Shown: positions 46,580 through 55,314 of the stretch, piece by piece | Layout: every line of letters starts with the position of its first letter | Numbering within the stretch: position 1 is the stretch's first letter | Source of the DNA: Rheinheimera sp. EpRS3 | GTDB lineage: Bacteria; Pseudomonadota; Gammaproteobacteria; Enterobacterales; Alteromonadaceae | Length of the DNA stretch: 64,000 nucleotides | Reading direction: 5' to 3' | NCBI RefSeq assembly: GCF_001513785.1 | Contig: NZ_LNQS01000008.1 | Span: 1 to 64,000, forward strand | The notes under the pieces: generated by a model | Database searches by the model: none | Seen by the model: only the letters and a program-made list of their open reading frames with translations | What the model was told of the DNA's origin: nothing | Position numbers and translations under genes: made by a program

Positions 46580-47268
46580 AGGCAGCTGCCTCCTTTTTTT
46601 TGTACCAGATCCAGCCGGTTTTCATGCGCAGCCAGTTCTTCTGCCGTTGCCTGCAGCACCTTTAACCCGCCACTGCGCTGTATTGCCACCGGGCCACCAT
46701 CGCCGTCAGTGCCGTCTTGCTCATTTGCCAGGTTTAAACTTACCTGGCCGCCGGTCATCAGCAGATAAACATCGGCTAAAATCTCGGCATCCAGTAAAGC
46801 GCCGTGTAAGGTACGGTGGCTGTTATTAATATCATAACGGCGACATAGCGCATCGAGGTTGTTCTTCTGGCCCGGGTGCATTTCCCGCGCCATCAGCAAG
46901 GTATCCAGAACGGCGCAATAGTCACCAACCGGCGGCAGCTGCGGATGCAGCATAGAAAATTCGTGATTAATAAAGCCAACGTCAAACGCGGCGTTATGGA
47001 TCACCAGCTCAGCACCATGAATATAGTCATAAAAGCTTTTGGCGATATCACGAAATTTGGGCTCGTGTTTTAAGCGCTCGTTAGTAATACCGTGTACGGC
47101 AACCGCTTCAGCGTCAATAATCCGCTCGGGGTTAATGTAAACGTGAAAATTATTACCGGTAAAACGCCGGTTTATTAGCTCTACGCAACCTATTTCAATA
47201 ATACGGTGGCCATCTCTGGGGTTAAGGCCAGTGGTTTCGGTGTCGAGAATAATTTGTCTTTTAGCCAT
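46567..47268 (-). CDS. dnaQ: DNA polymerase III epsilon subunit (proofreading exonuclease)
   Basis: A 233-residue DEDDh exonuclease: Exo I ILDTETTGLNPRDGHRIIEIG, Exo II VIHNAAFDVGFINHEF, Exo III HGALLDAEILADVYL with the catalytic His. The C-terminal ~45 residues bind the polymerase subunit. It faces away from rnhA, the classical dnaQ-rnhA layout. The upstream control region is only 65 bp. Confidence 0.96.
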   Translation of the reverse strand: MAKRQIILDTETTGLNPRDGHRIIEIGCVELINRRFTGNNFHVYINPERIIDAEAVAVHGITNERLKHEPKFRDIAKSFYDYIHGAELVIHNAAFDVGFINHEFSMLHPQLPPVGDYCAVLDTLLMAREMHPGQKNNLDALCRRYDINNSHRTLHGALLDAEILADVYLLMTGGQVSLNLANEQDGTDGDGGPVAIQRSGGLKVLQATAEELAAHENRLDLVQKKGGSCLWRN

Positions 47269-47333
47269 GTTGGTTTCGTTTTTTACAGCATTTGGGTTAG
47301 ATTATACGCCGTTTTGGTTTGAGGAAAGGCTTT

Positions 47334-47810
47334 ATGCGCAAAACAGTTGCGATCTATACCGATGGCTCCTGCCTGGGTAACCCCGGCCCGGGTGGCTACG
47401 GCGCTGTGCTGATTTACAAACAGCATCGCAAAGAGTTAAGCGGCGGCTACAAACTTACCACCAATAACCGCATGGAGCTGCTGGCAGCTATTATTGCCTT
47501 AGAGAGTTTAAAAGACAGTTGCGACGTAGATTTAACCACCGACAGCCAGTATGTGCGTTTAGGTATTACACAATGGCTGGCTGGCTGGAAACGTAATAAC
47601 TGGAAAACCAGCCAGAAGCAGCCAGTAAAAAATCAGGATTTATGGCAGCGGCTTGATACTGCCGCCTCAGCGCACAAAGTTAACTGGCACTGGGTAAAAG
47701 GCCATGCCGGCCACCCGGAGAACGAACGTTGTGATGTATTAGCCCGCAGTGCGGCAGAAGCGAAGCCCACTACTGTAGATACAGCGTTTGAGTTGAGCCA
47801 AAAGGCATAG
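47334..47810 (+). CDS. rnhA: Ribonuclease HI
   Basis: A 158-residue enzyme. Catalytic residues are in [15 protein letters not shown] (Asp), [10 protein letters not shown] (Glu), TTDSQYV (Asp) and NERCDVLAR (Asp). It cuts RNA in RNA-DNA hybrids. ATG 47334 has GAGGAAAGG upstream and is preferred to an in-frame codon at 47319. Confidence 0.96.
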   Translation: MRKTVAIYTDGSCLGNPGPGGYGAVLIYKQHRKELSGGYKLTTNNRMELLAAIIALESLKDSCDVDLTTDSQYVRLGITQWLAGWKRNNWKTSQKQPVKNQDLWQRLDTAASAHKVNWHWVKGHAGHPENERCDVLARSAAEAKPTTVDTAFELSQKA

Positions 47811-47840
47811 CACCAGAGAGATTCTGCTTAGGCTGCCAAG

Positions 47841-48060
47841 ATAATCAACTGCCGTCGCAGCTAACCCGTCAACTGCTTGCGCTGCAACGATATATGACAG
47901 TCAACTGCGGCTGGAACCTCGATTTGGTTATCACAGAGTGTCTGAGCGAACGCGCCAGCGTGAGCGAGTTGCTGTGATAAGCCAAAGCGAGTGTTGCAGC
48001 AAAAGCAGTTGACCTACGACTTAGTTGCCAGCTTTTACACTCACTTCAGCAGTTGACTAG
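47841..48060. repeat. Repeat-rich spacer between rnhA and gpx
   Basis: The 8-mer TCAACTGC occurs three times on the plus strand (47845-47852, 47869-47876, 47901-47908) and twice inverted as GCAGTTGA (48005-48012, 48049-48056). Between them, TTATCACAG (47928-47936) pairs with CTGTGATAA (47972-47980), with GAGCGA repeated inside. No gene is seen. The arrangement is a large imperfect palindrome of ~215 bp. Confidence 0.6.
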
Positions 48061-48073
48061 TTCAGCGAAGTGA

Positions 48074-48658
48074 TTACTCGCCGGATTTTGCCGCAGGTTC
48101 TGCAGCAGCATTAGCTGCCAACATTTTTTCCAGCTCGGCAATAAAAGCTTTATCGTCCGGCGCTGTGCGGCTGCCGAAATGCTTTACTGTTTGCTCATCG
48201 CTGCTTACCAGATACTTATTAAAATTCCAGCTGGGTGACTCGCCGGTTTTGGCAATAAGCGCTTTAAATACCGGGTTGGCATCATCGCCTTTTACCTTAG
48301 AGCTGGCAAACATCGGAAATTTAACGCCGTAAGTTAAGTAACACACTTCAGCGGTTTTCTCTGCGTCATCATATTCCTGCATAAAACTGTCGGACGGAAA
48401 TCCCAGTATTACTAAACCTTTGTCCTGATACTTCTGGTGTAAAGCCTCAAGGCCTTCAAACTGCTTGGTAAAACCACATTTACTGGCCGTATTCACCACC
48501 AACAGCGTTTTACCTTTAAAGCTGTCACATAAATCTACGCTCTCACGCGTATTTAACTGCTGCATAGAATGGCCAAGAATTTCACCACACTGATTAGCCA
48601 TAGCGGGCATAGCCAGTAAACCGGCTACCAGAGTGGCCGCGCTTAATAAGGTTTTCAT
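48074..48658 (-). CDS. Exported glutathione peroxidase
   Basis: A 194-residue thiol peroxidase with signal peptide MKTLLSAATLVAGLLAMPAMA. The peroxidatic Cys is in VVNTASKCGFTKQFEGL; FPSDSFMQEY and the Trp motif SWNFNKYLV follow. It should act in the periplasm, using glutathione or thioredoxin-like donors. The C-terminal Ala-rich tail is unusual. It lies 84 bp downstream of the TonB receptor gene on the same strand, but its own upstream region lacks the ECF-type motif found at 54542 and 55898. Confidence 0.9.
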   Translation of the reverse strand: MKTLLSAATLVAGLLAMPAMANQCGEILGHSMQQLNTRESVDLCDSFKGKTLLVVNTASKCGFTKQFEGLEALHQKYQDKGLVILGFPSDSFMQEYDDAEKTAEVCYLTYGVKFPMFASSKVKGDDANPVFKALIAKTGESPSWNFNKYLVSSDEQTVKHFGSRTAPDDKAFIAELEKMLAANAAAEPAAKSGE

Positions 48659-48742
48659 GTTTTTCTCCTGTAGGGCTGCAGATGTTGCAGTCGGCTAATA
48701 CGTAGCATAAGCCTAAGCCGATCTGTGCGCCAGCGCTAACCA

Positions 48743-50788
48743 TTAAAACCGGTAGGCCAGTTTAAATCTGGCGGTGCGTGGCTCCAGCGGATGCGTATGC
48801 CTGTCTTCTATACCTTCTGCCGGCTCACCGGGTAAACGCGAGGCATAGAAGTAATCAATATCGCTGTTGTTACTATCAAAGATATTCAGTAACTCCAGCG
48901 CCAGTTGCCAGCGCTGCCATTCATAGCGGTAACCGGCATTCACTGTAGTGGTGGCGGCTGAGCGCTGCTGGTTAAAGCTATCTAAGGTACGTTTACCAAA
49001 ATGGCGTAAACGTAAACTAAGCTGCCACGGGCTATCGGCTTTATAAATCAGCCCCATGCTGAGCACCAAAGGCAAAGCACCATCAATGTAGTTACCCTCG
49101 TCTGCAGCCACCTGAGTAAAACGCGAGCGTGTTAATGCCAGTTCGGTATCGAGGCTCCAGTTGCTGTTAAACCAATAATAAGCTGCAACTTCAACACCAT
49201 AGCGTTTGGATGCACGGCTTGGCTCATTAGTGCCAGCATCGCCGACATACAACAATTCAGAGTCCATATTCAGATACCAAAGCGCAGCCGAGATATTAAA
49301 CGCTGTGTAGTCAAAAAACCGCAGGCCAAGCTCGGCACCATTGCTGCGCACCAGCAGATCAACCGGCGCCACGCTATCACCGCTTTGCGGATCAATAACG
49401 GTAGTGGCCCCACGGGCATCATTAGAATGAAAACCCTGGCCAGCATTAAAATACGCCTGCCAGTTAACCGCAAACTGATAGCTCAGGCCGGCCTTTAATG
49501 AGGCAATACCTTCGGTTGCCTCGCCACTGTTAGCGGCCAGATCACTGTTAACATCCACGCTGAAATAATCGTAACGCAGGCCAAGATGGGCGTTCCAATC
49601 GCTGTTAAGCTGCATGGTACTTTGGCTAAACAGCGCCGCAGAGCCCTGTTGCACGGCATCCTGGCGCACCGTGCTTAAACGCTGGCGCTGGCGGGTGTTA
49701 TACAGGCCCACTTCGCCAATGTCGTCATAGCGTAACTGCACGCCCACCACATGCTCAATGGCAAACTCACCCAGCTGATTGTGCCAGTGCCGGCTAAGCT
49801 CGCCACCATAGATCCAGCGCTCGTCGACCTGTTCTAATTGATCACCGTTTAGCGGGTCGTTTAAGAAGTAGGTAAAATTGGACCATAAATCCAGCTCGGT
49901 TTGAATGGCATAAGCATTCCATTGCCAGGCGTCGCTGTACCAGCTGGCAGAAACACTGTTGCGGCTGCTTTTGCCACCAACGCTGGTGTCAAGCGAGCCG
50001 AAGGCATCAATCAGCCCCTGGCTGACCGCTCGTTGTGGGATCTGATCAGCTGCATTCCAGCTGTTGTCGTATGCCATAAAGGTTAAGGCAAACTGGCCAC
50101 TGCCCAGCGGTTTGCTGTAACGCGCCAGCAGGTTGAGTTTATCCACATCTTCGGCTACATCGGTCCAGGGGCCATCGTATTGCTGCAACTCACCGGCTAG
50201 CAGCACATCGGCCTTGCCCTGCTTTACATTGCCCTTTACCAGCAGGCGTTGGTAGTTATCCATACCTAAGGTTAATTCTGCCTCGTTGCGGGTACGGTTT
50301 TTCATGCCAAAACGTGCCACCCCGGCGGCAGAAAAATCACCACTGTTGGCATGATAAGCGCCTTTTTGATAGTCAATTTTTGATACCAACTCAGGTATTA
50401 AAAAACTTAAATCGGTGTATCCCTGGCCATGGCCGTGGCTGCGCATATTTACCGGCATGCCATCGACATAGCTGGCAAAATCAGTGCCGTGATCAAGGTT
50501 AAAACCACGCAGAAAATACTGATTAGCCTTGCCGCTGCCGCTGTGCTGGGTAACTACCATGCCGGGAATAAACTCCAGGATCTCGCCACCGCGCAGTAAG
50601 GGCCGGTCGGCAATTTCGGCATTGCCCACTATGCCCTCTGAGGCCGAACTGGCCAGCCCCAGCAAATCGGTTTGCCGGCCTTTTACACTGATTTGCTCCA
50701 GTATATGCGCCGATAAAGGGTCAGCGACAACTTTTGCCGGAGCAAGTAATATCGCTGTAAAAGCAGCAAGATAACGATAAACAGCCAT
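48743..50788 (-). CDS. TonB-dependent receptor of the ECF/DUF4331 operon
   Basis: A 681-residue outer-membrane receptor. Signal peptide: 1-22 (ending VVADP). The plug (~45-165) has GGEILEFIPGMVVTQHSG and YFLRGFNLDHGTDFASYVDG. The barrel ends ARFKLAYRF. The plug has His-rich MRSHGHGQGYTD, also seen in receptors for metals or small organic ligands, but this does not fix the substrate. Last gene of the operon, nine bases after the HupE-like gene. Confidence 0.88.
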   Translation of the reverse strand: MAVYRYLAAFTAILLAPAKVVADPLSAHILEQISVKGRQTDLLGLASSASEGIVGNAEIADRPLLRGGEILEFIPGMVVTQHSGSGKANQYFLRGFNLDHGTDFASYVDGMPVNMRSHGHGQGYTDLSFLIPELVSKIDYQKGAYHANSGDFSAAGVARFGMKNRTRNEAELTLGMDNYQRLLVKGNVKQGKADVLLAGELQQYDGPWTDVAEDVDKLNLLARYSKPLGSGQFALTFMAYDNSWNAADQIPQRAVSQGLIDAFGSLDTSVGGKSSRNSVSASWYSDAWQWNAYAIQTELDLWSNFTYFLNDPLNGDQLEQVDERWIYGGELSRHWHNQLGEFAIEHVVGVQLRYDDIGEVGLYNTRQRQRLSTVRQDAVQQGSAALFSQSTMQLNSDWNAHLGLRYDYFSVDVNSDLAANSGEATEGIASLKAGLSYQFAVNWQAYFNAGQGFHSNDARGATTVIDPQSGDSVAPVDLLVRSNGAELGLRFFDYTAFNISAALWYLNMDSELLYVGDAGTNEPSRASKRYGVEVAAYYWFNSNWSLDTELALTRSRFTQVAADEGNYIDGALPLVLSMGLIYKADSPWQLSLRLRHFGKRTLDSFNQQRSAATTTVNAGYRYEWQRWQLALELLNIFDSNNSDIDYFYASRLPGEPAEGIEDRHTHPLEPRTARFKLAYRF

Positions 50789-50797
50789 GTGTATTCC

Positions 50798-51310
50798 TTA
50801 ATGCGATAAAGGTGCCGGGTAAAGCGGGCTTGTCGGCGATAAAACGGCGTTAGCCTTATTAGGTGGCAACTGCCAGGATAACAACAACTTATGGCTATGC
50901 TGGCTGTCAAACAGCGCGGTGTAACTTAGCTGCCAGCGCTCAGGGCTGTCGCAATGTACCTGTAGCGGCAACAGCAAAAACATATCCTGCTGCATACGCT
51001 GCGCCAACCAATCAGCAGCTGCAGTATTAATATCGCAAGCCCCTGCTGCACTGCTAAAGCCCAGACGCTGGCGAATATAATCTTGTAACTGAGGTTCACT
51101 ATCTAACACCTGCTGCCAACTTACCTGATGGCTGTCTTTGGCCTGAATAAGGCCGGCTTGTGCTAAATCGTGTAATGCGACTTTCCAGAGTAAAGCAGGT
51201 TGCCCCTGTTGCTCAGTAACATCCATATAAGCTGTACTGAATTTATGTGCTTGTGCGTTAGCCACAAAACACAGCGTAAAGATCACCAATATCTGTGACA
51301 AAGCATTCAT
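50798..51310 (-). CDS. Truncated HupE/UreJ-like protein (periplasmic domain only)
   Basis: A 170-residue exported protein. Signal peptide 1-21 (FVANAQA-HKF). The mature part matches the N-terminal periplasmic domain of HupE/UreJ family proteins: AHKFSTAYMDV, LLWKVALHDL, a Cys pair, LLLPLQVHC and LFDSQHSHKLLLSW, then AVLSP. Full-length relatives continue into a ~180-residue membrane domain with about six helices; here the frame stops at once and the receptor starts nine bases later. I infer loss of the membrane half. Its ATG overlaps the TPR gene stop (ATGA). Confidence 0.7.
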   Translation of the reverse strand: MNALSQILVIFTLCFVANAQAHKFSTAYMDVTEQQGQPALLWKVALHDLAQAGLIQAKDSHQVSWQQVLDSEPQLQDYIRQRLGFSSAAGACDINTAAADWLAQRMQQDMFLLLPLQVHCDSPERWQLSYTALFDSQHSHKLLLSWQLPPNKANAVLSPTSPLYPAPLSH

Positions 51311-52380
51311 TCACTTACTCCTGATTGCTGCGCGACGGTGTGCCGGCTTAGCTGCAATAAATACTCATCATCCGGCTCTTTTGCTGTTTGATAATTAAGC
51401 TCAGCCCAGTGCAGCGCCGCTGCCGCATCCGGTGAAATATGCAAAAAATAGTGGACTAAATCTGCGGCGTGTTCAGTATCACCACGCAACAAACGCAGTT
51501 GCATGCGCTGATGCAGTTGCTCTGCAAACACCGGTGCTTTTGCCAGTTGCTGCTCGGCACGGGCTAAACGCAGCAGCAGGCTGTCAGCCAGGGCATTATC
51601 CGACGCCAGAACGTTAAGTTGTTGATACACCTGCTCACCCTGGCCCAACGCCAGGCTTAAATCGGCCCATTTTAGCCATAAACTGGTAGGGGCCTGAGCC
51701 AGCACCGGTGTTAACCATTGTTTTGCTGTCGCTATCAGGCCAAGCTGCTCGGCCTGTTCGGCTAAAATGCCGCGCAACCAGATATCGAGCTCTGCTGGCA
51801 AGCTTTGCTGGCGCTGCCACAATTGCTGCAGGGCAGCATAACTCTGCTTCCAGTCGCCGCGCCGGCCAGCCACTTCATAACTGCAAACTGTGAATAAAAA
51901 CAAATCCTGTTGCCATAAACGGCCGCAAGCTTGCTGCGCGCTGTCCGGTTGATGCAATGCCAGATGCACTCTGGCTGTCATTAAACTGGCCTGAATATGT
52001 TGTGGTTGCTGCACCAGTACCCTGCTTAAGTTTTGCAACGCTGCGGTAAACTGGTGTTGTTGTTGCTGAATGTCGGCCTGCAGCAACACATACTGCAGGG
52101 TTTGCCGGCTATCTTCACTGACACGGCTTAATAACTGTTCGGCCTGATGAAACCAGTCATCAAAACCCGGGCGACGCGCACCGGATAAATAAAGCTGTGC
52201 CAGCTGAAAGCGCTGCTTGTCATCCGGCTTACGCTGCAAAGCTTGCTGCAGTTGCAGCATTTCAGGGGTAAGTGGCAGCACGGTGTCTAACGCCAGTTGA
52301 TCTGAGGCGTCGGGTTTAAATTCGGTTGTAGCGGCGACAGACCAGCACAGCGCACAAATAATACTCACTATCTTAAACAT
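51307..52380 (-). CDS. Exported tetratricopeptide-repeat protein
   Basis: A 357-residue protein with a signal peptide (MFKIVSIICALCWSVAAT) and 6-8 TPR-like helix pairs (e.g. LQQALQRKPDDKQRFQLAQLYL, ALQNLSRVLVQQPQHIQASL). It is Gln- and Leu-rich. Such proteins serve as periplasmic scaffolds. ATG 52380 is chosen over an in-frame TTG at 52392. Third gene of the DUF4331 operon. Confidence 0.8.
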   Translation of the reverse strand: MFKIVSIICALCWSVAATTEFKPDASDQLALDTVLPLTPEMLQLQQALQRKPDDKQRFQLAQLYLSGARRPGFDDWFHQAEQLLSRVSEDSRQTLQYVLLQADIQQQQHQFTAALQNLSRVLVQQPQHIQASLMTARVHLALHQPDSAQQACGRLWQQDLFLFTVCSYEVAGRRGDWKQSYAALQQLWQRQQSLPAELDIWLRGILAEQAEQLGLIATAKQWLTPVLAQAPTSLWLKWADLSLALGQGEQVYQQLNVLASDNALADSLLLRLARAEQQLAKAPVFAEQLHQRMQLRLLRGDTEHAADLVHYFLHISPDAAAALHWAELNYQTAKEPDDEYLLQLSRHTVAQQSGVSE

Positions 52381-52431
52381 AAAGCACCCCAAATAAAGAG
52401 CGGAGCCACTAAATGGCCCCGCTGTAGGTTG

Positions 52432-52914
52432 CTACTGACCACTGAGTAAATCAGCGTAGTCGGCTTCGCTTGTCGCATCCTGGGTAAAGTCACGGCCGTT
52501 TAATGGCAAAGCCGGCGCTTGTTCGTCCTGATTAAACGCTGTCCGGCTGTAGGTTAAAAACGACACCACCGCCACCGCGACATCAATTGTCACTTCGCCA
52601 GTGGTTGTTAACTCACCGTCTGACACCGTGACCATAAAACTGTCGCTGCCAGTAAACTCCGCTGCGGGTGTATAGGTAAAGCTGCCATCTGTAGCCAGTG
52701 TCAGGTTACCGTTTTGCGGCGGGGCCGTAACCGTGAACAGCAGGCTGTCGCCGTTATCATCGCTGGCGTTAAGCCGGTCCATTACCGCGACATCGGTTTC
52801 AGTCATAAAGCTGTTGGCACCAAACTTCGGGGCAACATTGGGTTTGTCATTGTCATTACAGCCACTGAGCAGTGCTGTACCGGCAACAGCAAACAGGATC
52901 GCTAACGTTTTCAT
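52432..52914 (-). CDS. Lipoprotein with cadherin/Ig-like domain
   Basis: A 160-residue lipoprotein. The lipobox LLSGC places the acylated Cys at residue 19. Residues ~28-115 form one cadherin-like repeat: DDNGDSLLFTVTAPPQNGNL and TPAAEFTGSDSFMVTVSDGE. The short C-terminal part (FLTYSRTAFNQDEQAP...) is unfamiliar. Such domains bind carbohydrate or protein partners. It follows the DUF4331 gene by ten bases. Confidence 0.78.
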   Translation of the reverse strand: MKTLAILFAVAGTALLSGCNDNDKPNVAPKFGANSFMTETDVAVMDRLNASDDNGDSLLFTVTAPPQNGNLTLATDGSFTYTPAAEFTGSDSFMVTVSDGELTTTGEVTIDVAVAVVSFLTYSRTAFNQDEQAPALPLNGRDFTQDATSEADYADLLSGQ

Positions 52915-52924
52915 ATGCCGCTCC

Positions 52925-54508
52925 TTAGTTAGCTGAGCCCGGTAATGGGGTAAGCAGGTATGGGAAAGAGGTATCGAGCATGGCAGCGCTTAACGGCGCG
53001 CCATCTGTGAATGGCACATTACCTACCGGTGCATCTTCCGGCGCACAGTAGCCCAGATTGGTGGGTGTGCCGTTTACCGGAATATCATGACATAAGGCCC
53101 CCATTACCACACGCAGAGCGATATCGACTACATCATCACCCGGGCGGCGGCCATTGGGGAAACCGGCTAAGTCATCGCCTGCTACACCAAAAGCAGATTG
53201 CATAGCGGCAGGTGTTGCCGCAATAGCGGTATTTAACCGCAGCATTTCAGACGGGGTAACCGTAGATAGTTGGTTAACACCGGCTACGCCGGTCAAAAAC
53301 GCGTTAACCAGATCTAGGCGTGGAAAATTAGACGGCGCTAAATCGGCAATATTGGTACCTAACGTAGTGTTAACTGCATCACGGAACAAAATGTTTAACA
53401 ACGCCGGTAAGCTTGGGTGAGTAACATAATCGGCAAACTGGCCGTCATCAGCGGGTTTGCTGCTGTTAAACTTATCCTTATCTGCCAAACCAATCACTAA
53501 CTCATTAACCAGCGGGTTACTTAAACGCGATACCTGTACTAGCGCACCACCATTAACCTCTGGCCGGGCAAAGTTAGCATTGGGGTTTAAAATACGTGCT
53601 TGTGGCAAACTTGCCGTGGTCCAGGCACCGATAACGCCATTGCCGCTACCCGTGACACAGGCTTTTGGTACTTCTATTGCCAGCGAAGTAACATTTTTAT
53701 CGGCCAGATCATCATTAGCGCTGCTTTGCGTAATACCACCCGGGAAACCACCGCCATCACCTGCCCCCGGCGCGCTGTCGCCCTCTACCGGAACATAGTT
53801 TACCAAATCAAAGGTCTTGCCCAGGTTTACCACAAAAGCATCTTTACGCTGGCCAACAAAAACCCGGGCCATAGCGTCGCAGCCTGGCAACGCAACCTGA
53901 TACACATACTGATCGGCATAGGCCTGGTAAGCCGCTGCACTGCTAAAGGTTTTGGTGCCGATAAAATCATAAGGTTTGGTAAAGGTCATTGCACCGTCTG
54001 CTGGCATGATCATATTACTGCTACCTGCGGCTGCCAGCTCTAAGGTGTAATTTTCAAAGAAATTTAACGCCGCAGCATTGCCGGCCTCAACACCACCGAC
54101 ATTTTTCAGTGGTACCGCCACCATTTTCTGATTGCCCTCTGGGCCTATTGGCAACTTTACGCCGGCGCCCTCATTGGCCAGAGTGTTACTGAAACGAAAG
54201 TTGAAGCTCAGATCAGGCTGCGCATCACCGTCGTTATCAATGTGAATGCTGTACACTGCTGCTGGGTCCATCGCGAAATAGTTGGGCCCACCATAGGCAT
54301 CTTGCAGCGGAATATAATTTGCTATCAGCGTAACGTAGGCTTCGCGGCCGGGCTCATAGCTGTTAAACAGATAAAAGTCTGACGCATCTACTGCTGGCAT
54401 TCGGGTAATATTTGGTGCTTCACGATGGCTGGAGGCCTGTACACTGCTTAGCAGGCTAAGTGTGGCAAGCGCTGCGGTTACGGCAAAAAAAGTGGCTGTG
54501 CGTTTCAT
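52925..54508 (-). CDS. Exported DUF4331 protein
   Basis: A 527-residue exported protein, signal peptide 1-25 (SSVQA-SSHREAP). The family mark SSHREAPNITRMPAVDASDF opens the mature chain. Later sections DLSFNFRF, FVGQRKDAFVVNLG and GRRPGDDVVDIALRV also fit DUF4331. The family is widespread in proteobacteria and uncharacterised. It heads the five-gene operon, and its promoter region has the ECF-type motif at 54542-54570. Confidence 0.85.
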   Translation of the reverse strand: MKRTATFFAVTAALATLSLLSSVQASSHREAPNITRMPAVDASDFYLFNSYEPGREAYVTLIANYIPLQDAYGGPNYFAMDPAAVYSIHIDNDGDAQPDLSFNFRFSNTLANEGAGVKLPIGPEGNQKMVAVPLKNVGGVEAGNAAALNFFENYTLELAAAGSSNMIMPADGAMTFTKPYDFIGTKTFSSAAAYQAYADQYVYQVALPGCDAMARVFVGQRKDAFVVNLGKTFDLVNYVPVEGDSAPGAGDGGGFPGGITQSSANDDLADKNVTSLAIEVPKACVTGSGNGVIGAWTTASLPQARILNPNANFARPEVNGGALVQVSRLSNPLVNELVIGLADKDKFNSSKPADDGQFADYVTHPSLPALLNILFRDAVNTTLGTNIADLAPSNFPRLDLVNAFLTGVAGVNQLSTVTPSEMLRLNTAIAATPAAMQSAFGVAGDDLAGFPNGRRPGDDVVDIALRVVMGALCHDIPVNGTPTNLGYCAPEDAPVGNVPFTDGAPLSAAMLDTSFPYLLTPLPGSAN

Positions 54509-54541
54509 GTTTTTAGTCCCATTGATTTAAGTTGCGACCAA

Positions 54542-54570
54542 GAAACGACTGACTCAGATGATTGGATGCA
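54542..54570 (-). promoter_or_regulatory. Candidate ECF-sigma promoter of the DUF4331 operon
   Basis: On the minus strand: -35-like TGCATCCAA (54562-54570), exactly 14 bp, -10-like CGTTTC (54542-54547). The DUF4331 ATG is 33 bp downstream. The same motif with identical spacing occurs before the sigma gene (55898-55926). I did not see it elsewhere upstream of genes in the window. Confidence 0.7.
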
Positions 54571-54579
54571 GTGAAATGC

Positions 54580-54610
54580 AAAAAAATAAAAAAACCGCCG
54601 CAGCGGTTTT
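54580..54610 (-). terminator. Rho-independent terminator of the sigma/anti-sigma operon
   Basis: Stem AAAACCGC / GCGGTTTT (54591-54598 with 54603-54610), loop CGCA, followed on the minus strand by a long T-rich tract. It lies 26 bp after the anti-sigma stop codon and upstream of the DUF4331 promoter, so the two are separate units. Confidence 0.85.
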
Positions 54611-54636
54611 AAACGGGGTTGGGTTTGTTCAGCGCC

Positions 54637-55314
54637 TTACAGCGTAACAATCTCTGCAGTAAATAACACCGGCCCGCTTGGCGCACCAGTAATGGAGCCG
54701 CCAACCGGTTCCAGGCTTACCGCTAAAGCGGCTATCTGAATACCTTCAGCTTCAACCGGCCAGCCCAAAGTACGCTCGCCCTGTTGCGGCAATAACCCTA
54801 ACGAAATTGGGGCCTGACCATTAGCAGGTAACATCCATAGCTCATAATCATGCTGCACATCATCTGTTACCGCCGCGGTAGATTTAACCCTTAAGGTGTT
54901 TTCCGTTTTGCTTACCAGCCACCAGGCTTTGGCGTCACTGGTTTGAATGATGGCTATCTGCTGCGAAACCGGGCTTAACAACAAGGGCTGCAACATAATG
55001 ACTGCTAATAATAATGAAGCCGCAGTAGCCAGTGCCAGCCAGTATTTACCGGTTCTGGCAGTTGCTACCGGTGCTGTTGCAGCCGTCCAGCCTAAACGTT
55101 GCTGAATACGCTGCCATACCGCTTCATCGGGCGCCGTCGCCGGTAAGCTTTCAGCCAGCGGGTTTAGATGTTGCTCCCAGCGCCACACCGTCTGGCGCGC
55201 ACTTGGCTGCTGCATCATCAGGCGCTGAAATCGTTTACGGGCTGCGCCTTTCATGGCACCGAGAATAAAATCGACCGCCAGGGCGTCCAGTAACTCCTGT
55301 TGCTGATACTTCAT
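54637..55314 (-). CDS. Anti-sigma factor (RskA-like)
   Basis: A 225-residue membrane protein. The cytoplasmic N-terminus (~1-80) has the anti-sigma layout (LLDALAVDFILGAMKGAARKRF, VWRWEQHLNPLAESL). One membrane helix lies at ~90-112. The periplasmic C-terminus is an RskA-type domain, ending with GWPVEAEGIQIAALAVSLEP. It should hold the sigma factor at the membrane until a signal is sensed. Its ATG overlaps the sigma gene stop in an ATGA. Confidence 0.88.
   Translation of the reverse strand: MKYQQQELLDALAVDFILGAMKGAARKRFQRLMMQQPSARQTVWRWEQHLNPLAESLPATAPDEAVWQRIQQRLGWTAATAPVATARTGKYWLALATAASLLLAVIMLQPLLLSPVSQQIAIIQTSDAKAWWLVSKTENTLRVKSTAAVTDDVQHDYELWMLPANGQAPISLGLLPQQGERTLGWPVEAEGIQIAALAVSLEPVGGSITGAPSGPVLFTAEIVTL

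Noticed and set aside
47811..48073. CRISPR array
   Set aside because: Repeats are only 8 bases, unevenly spaced and in both orientations; no cas genes.
50683..50910. Frame-shifted continuation of the HupE-like gene
   Set aside because: The hydrophobic frame there is out of register, lies partly inside the receptor gene and does not resemble the HupE membrane domain.
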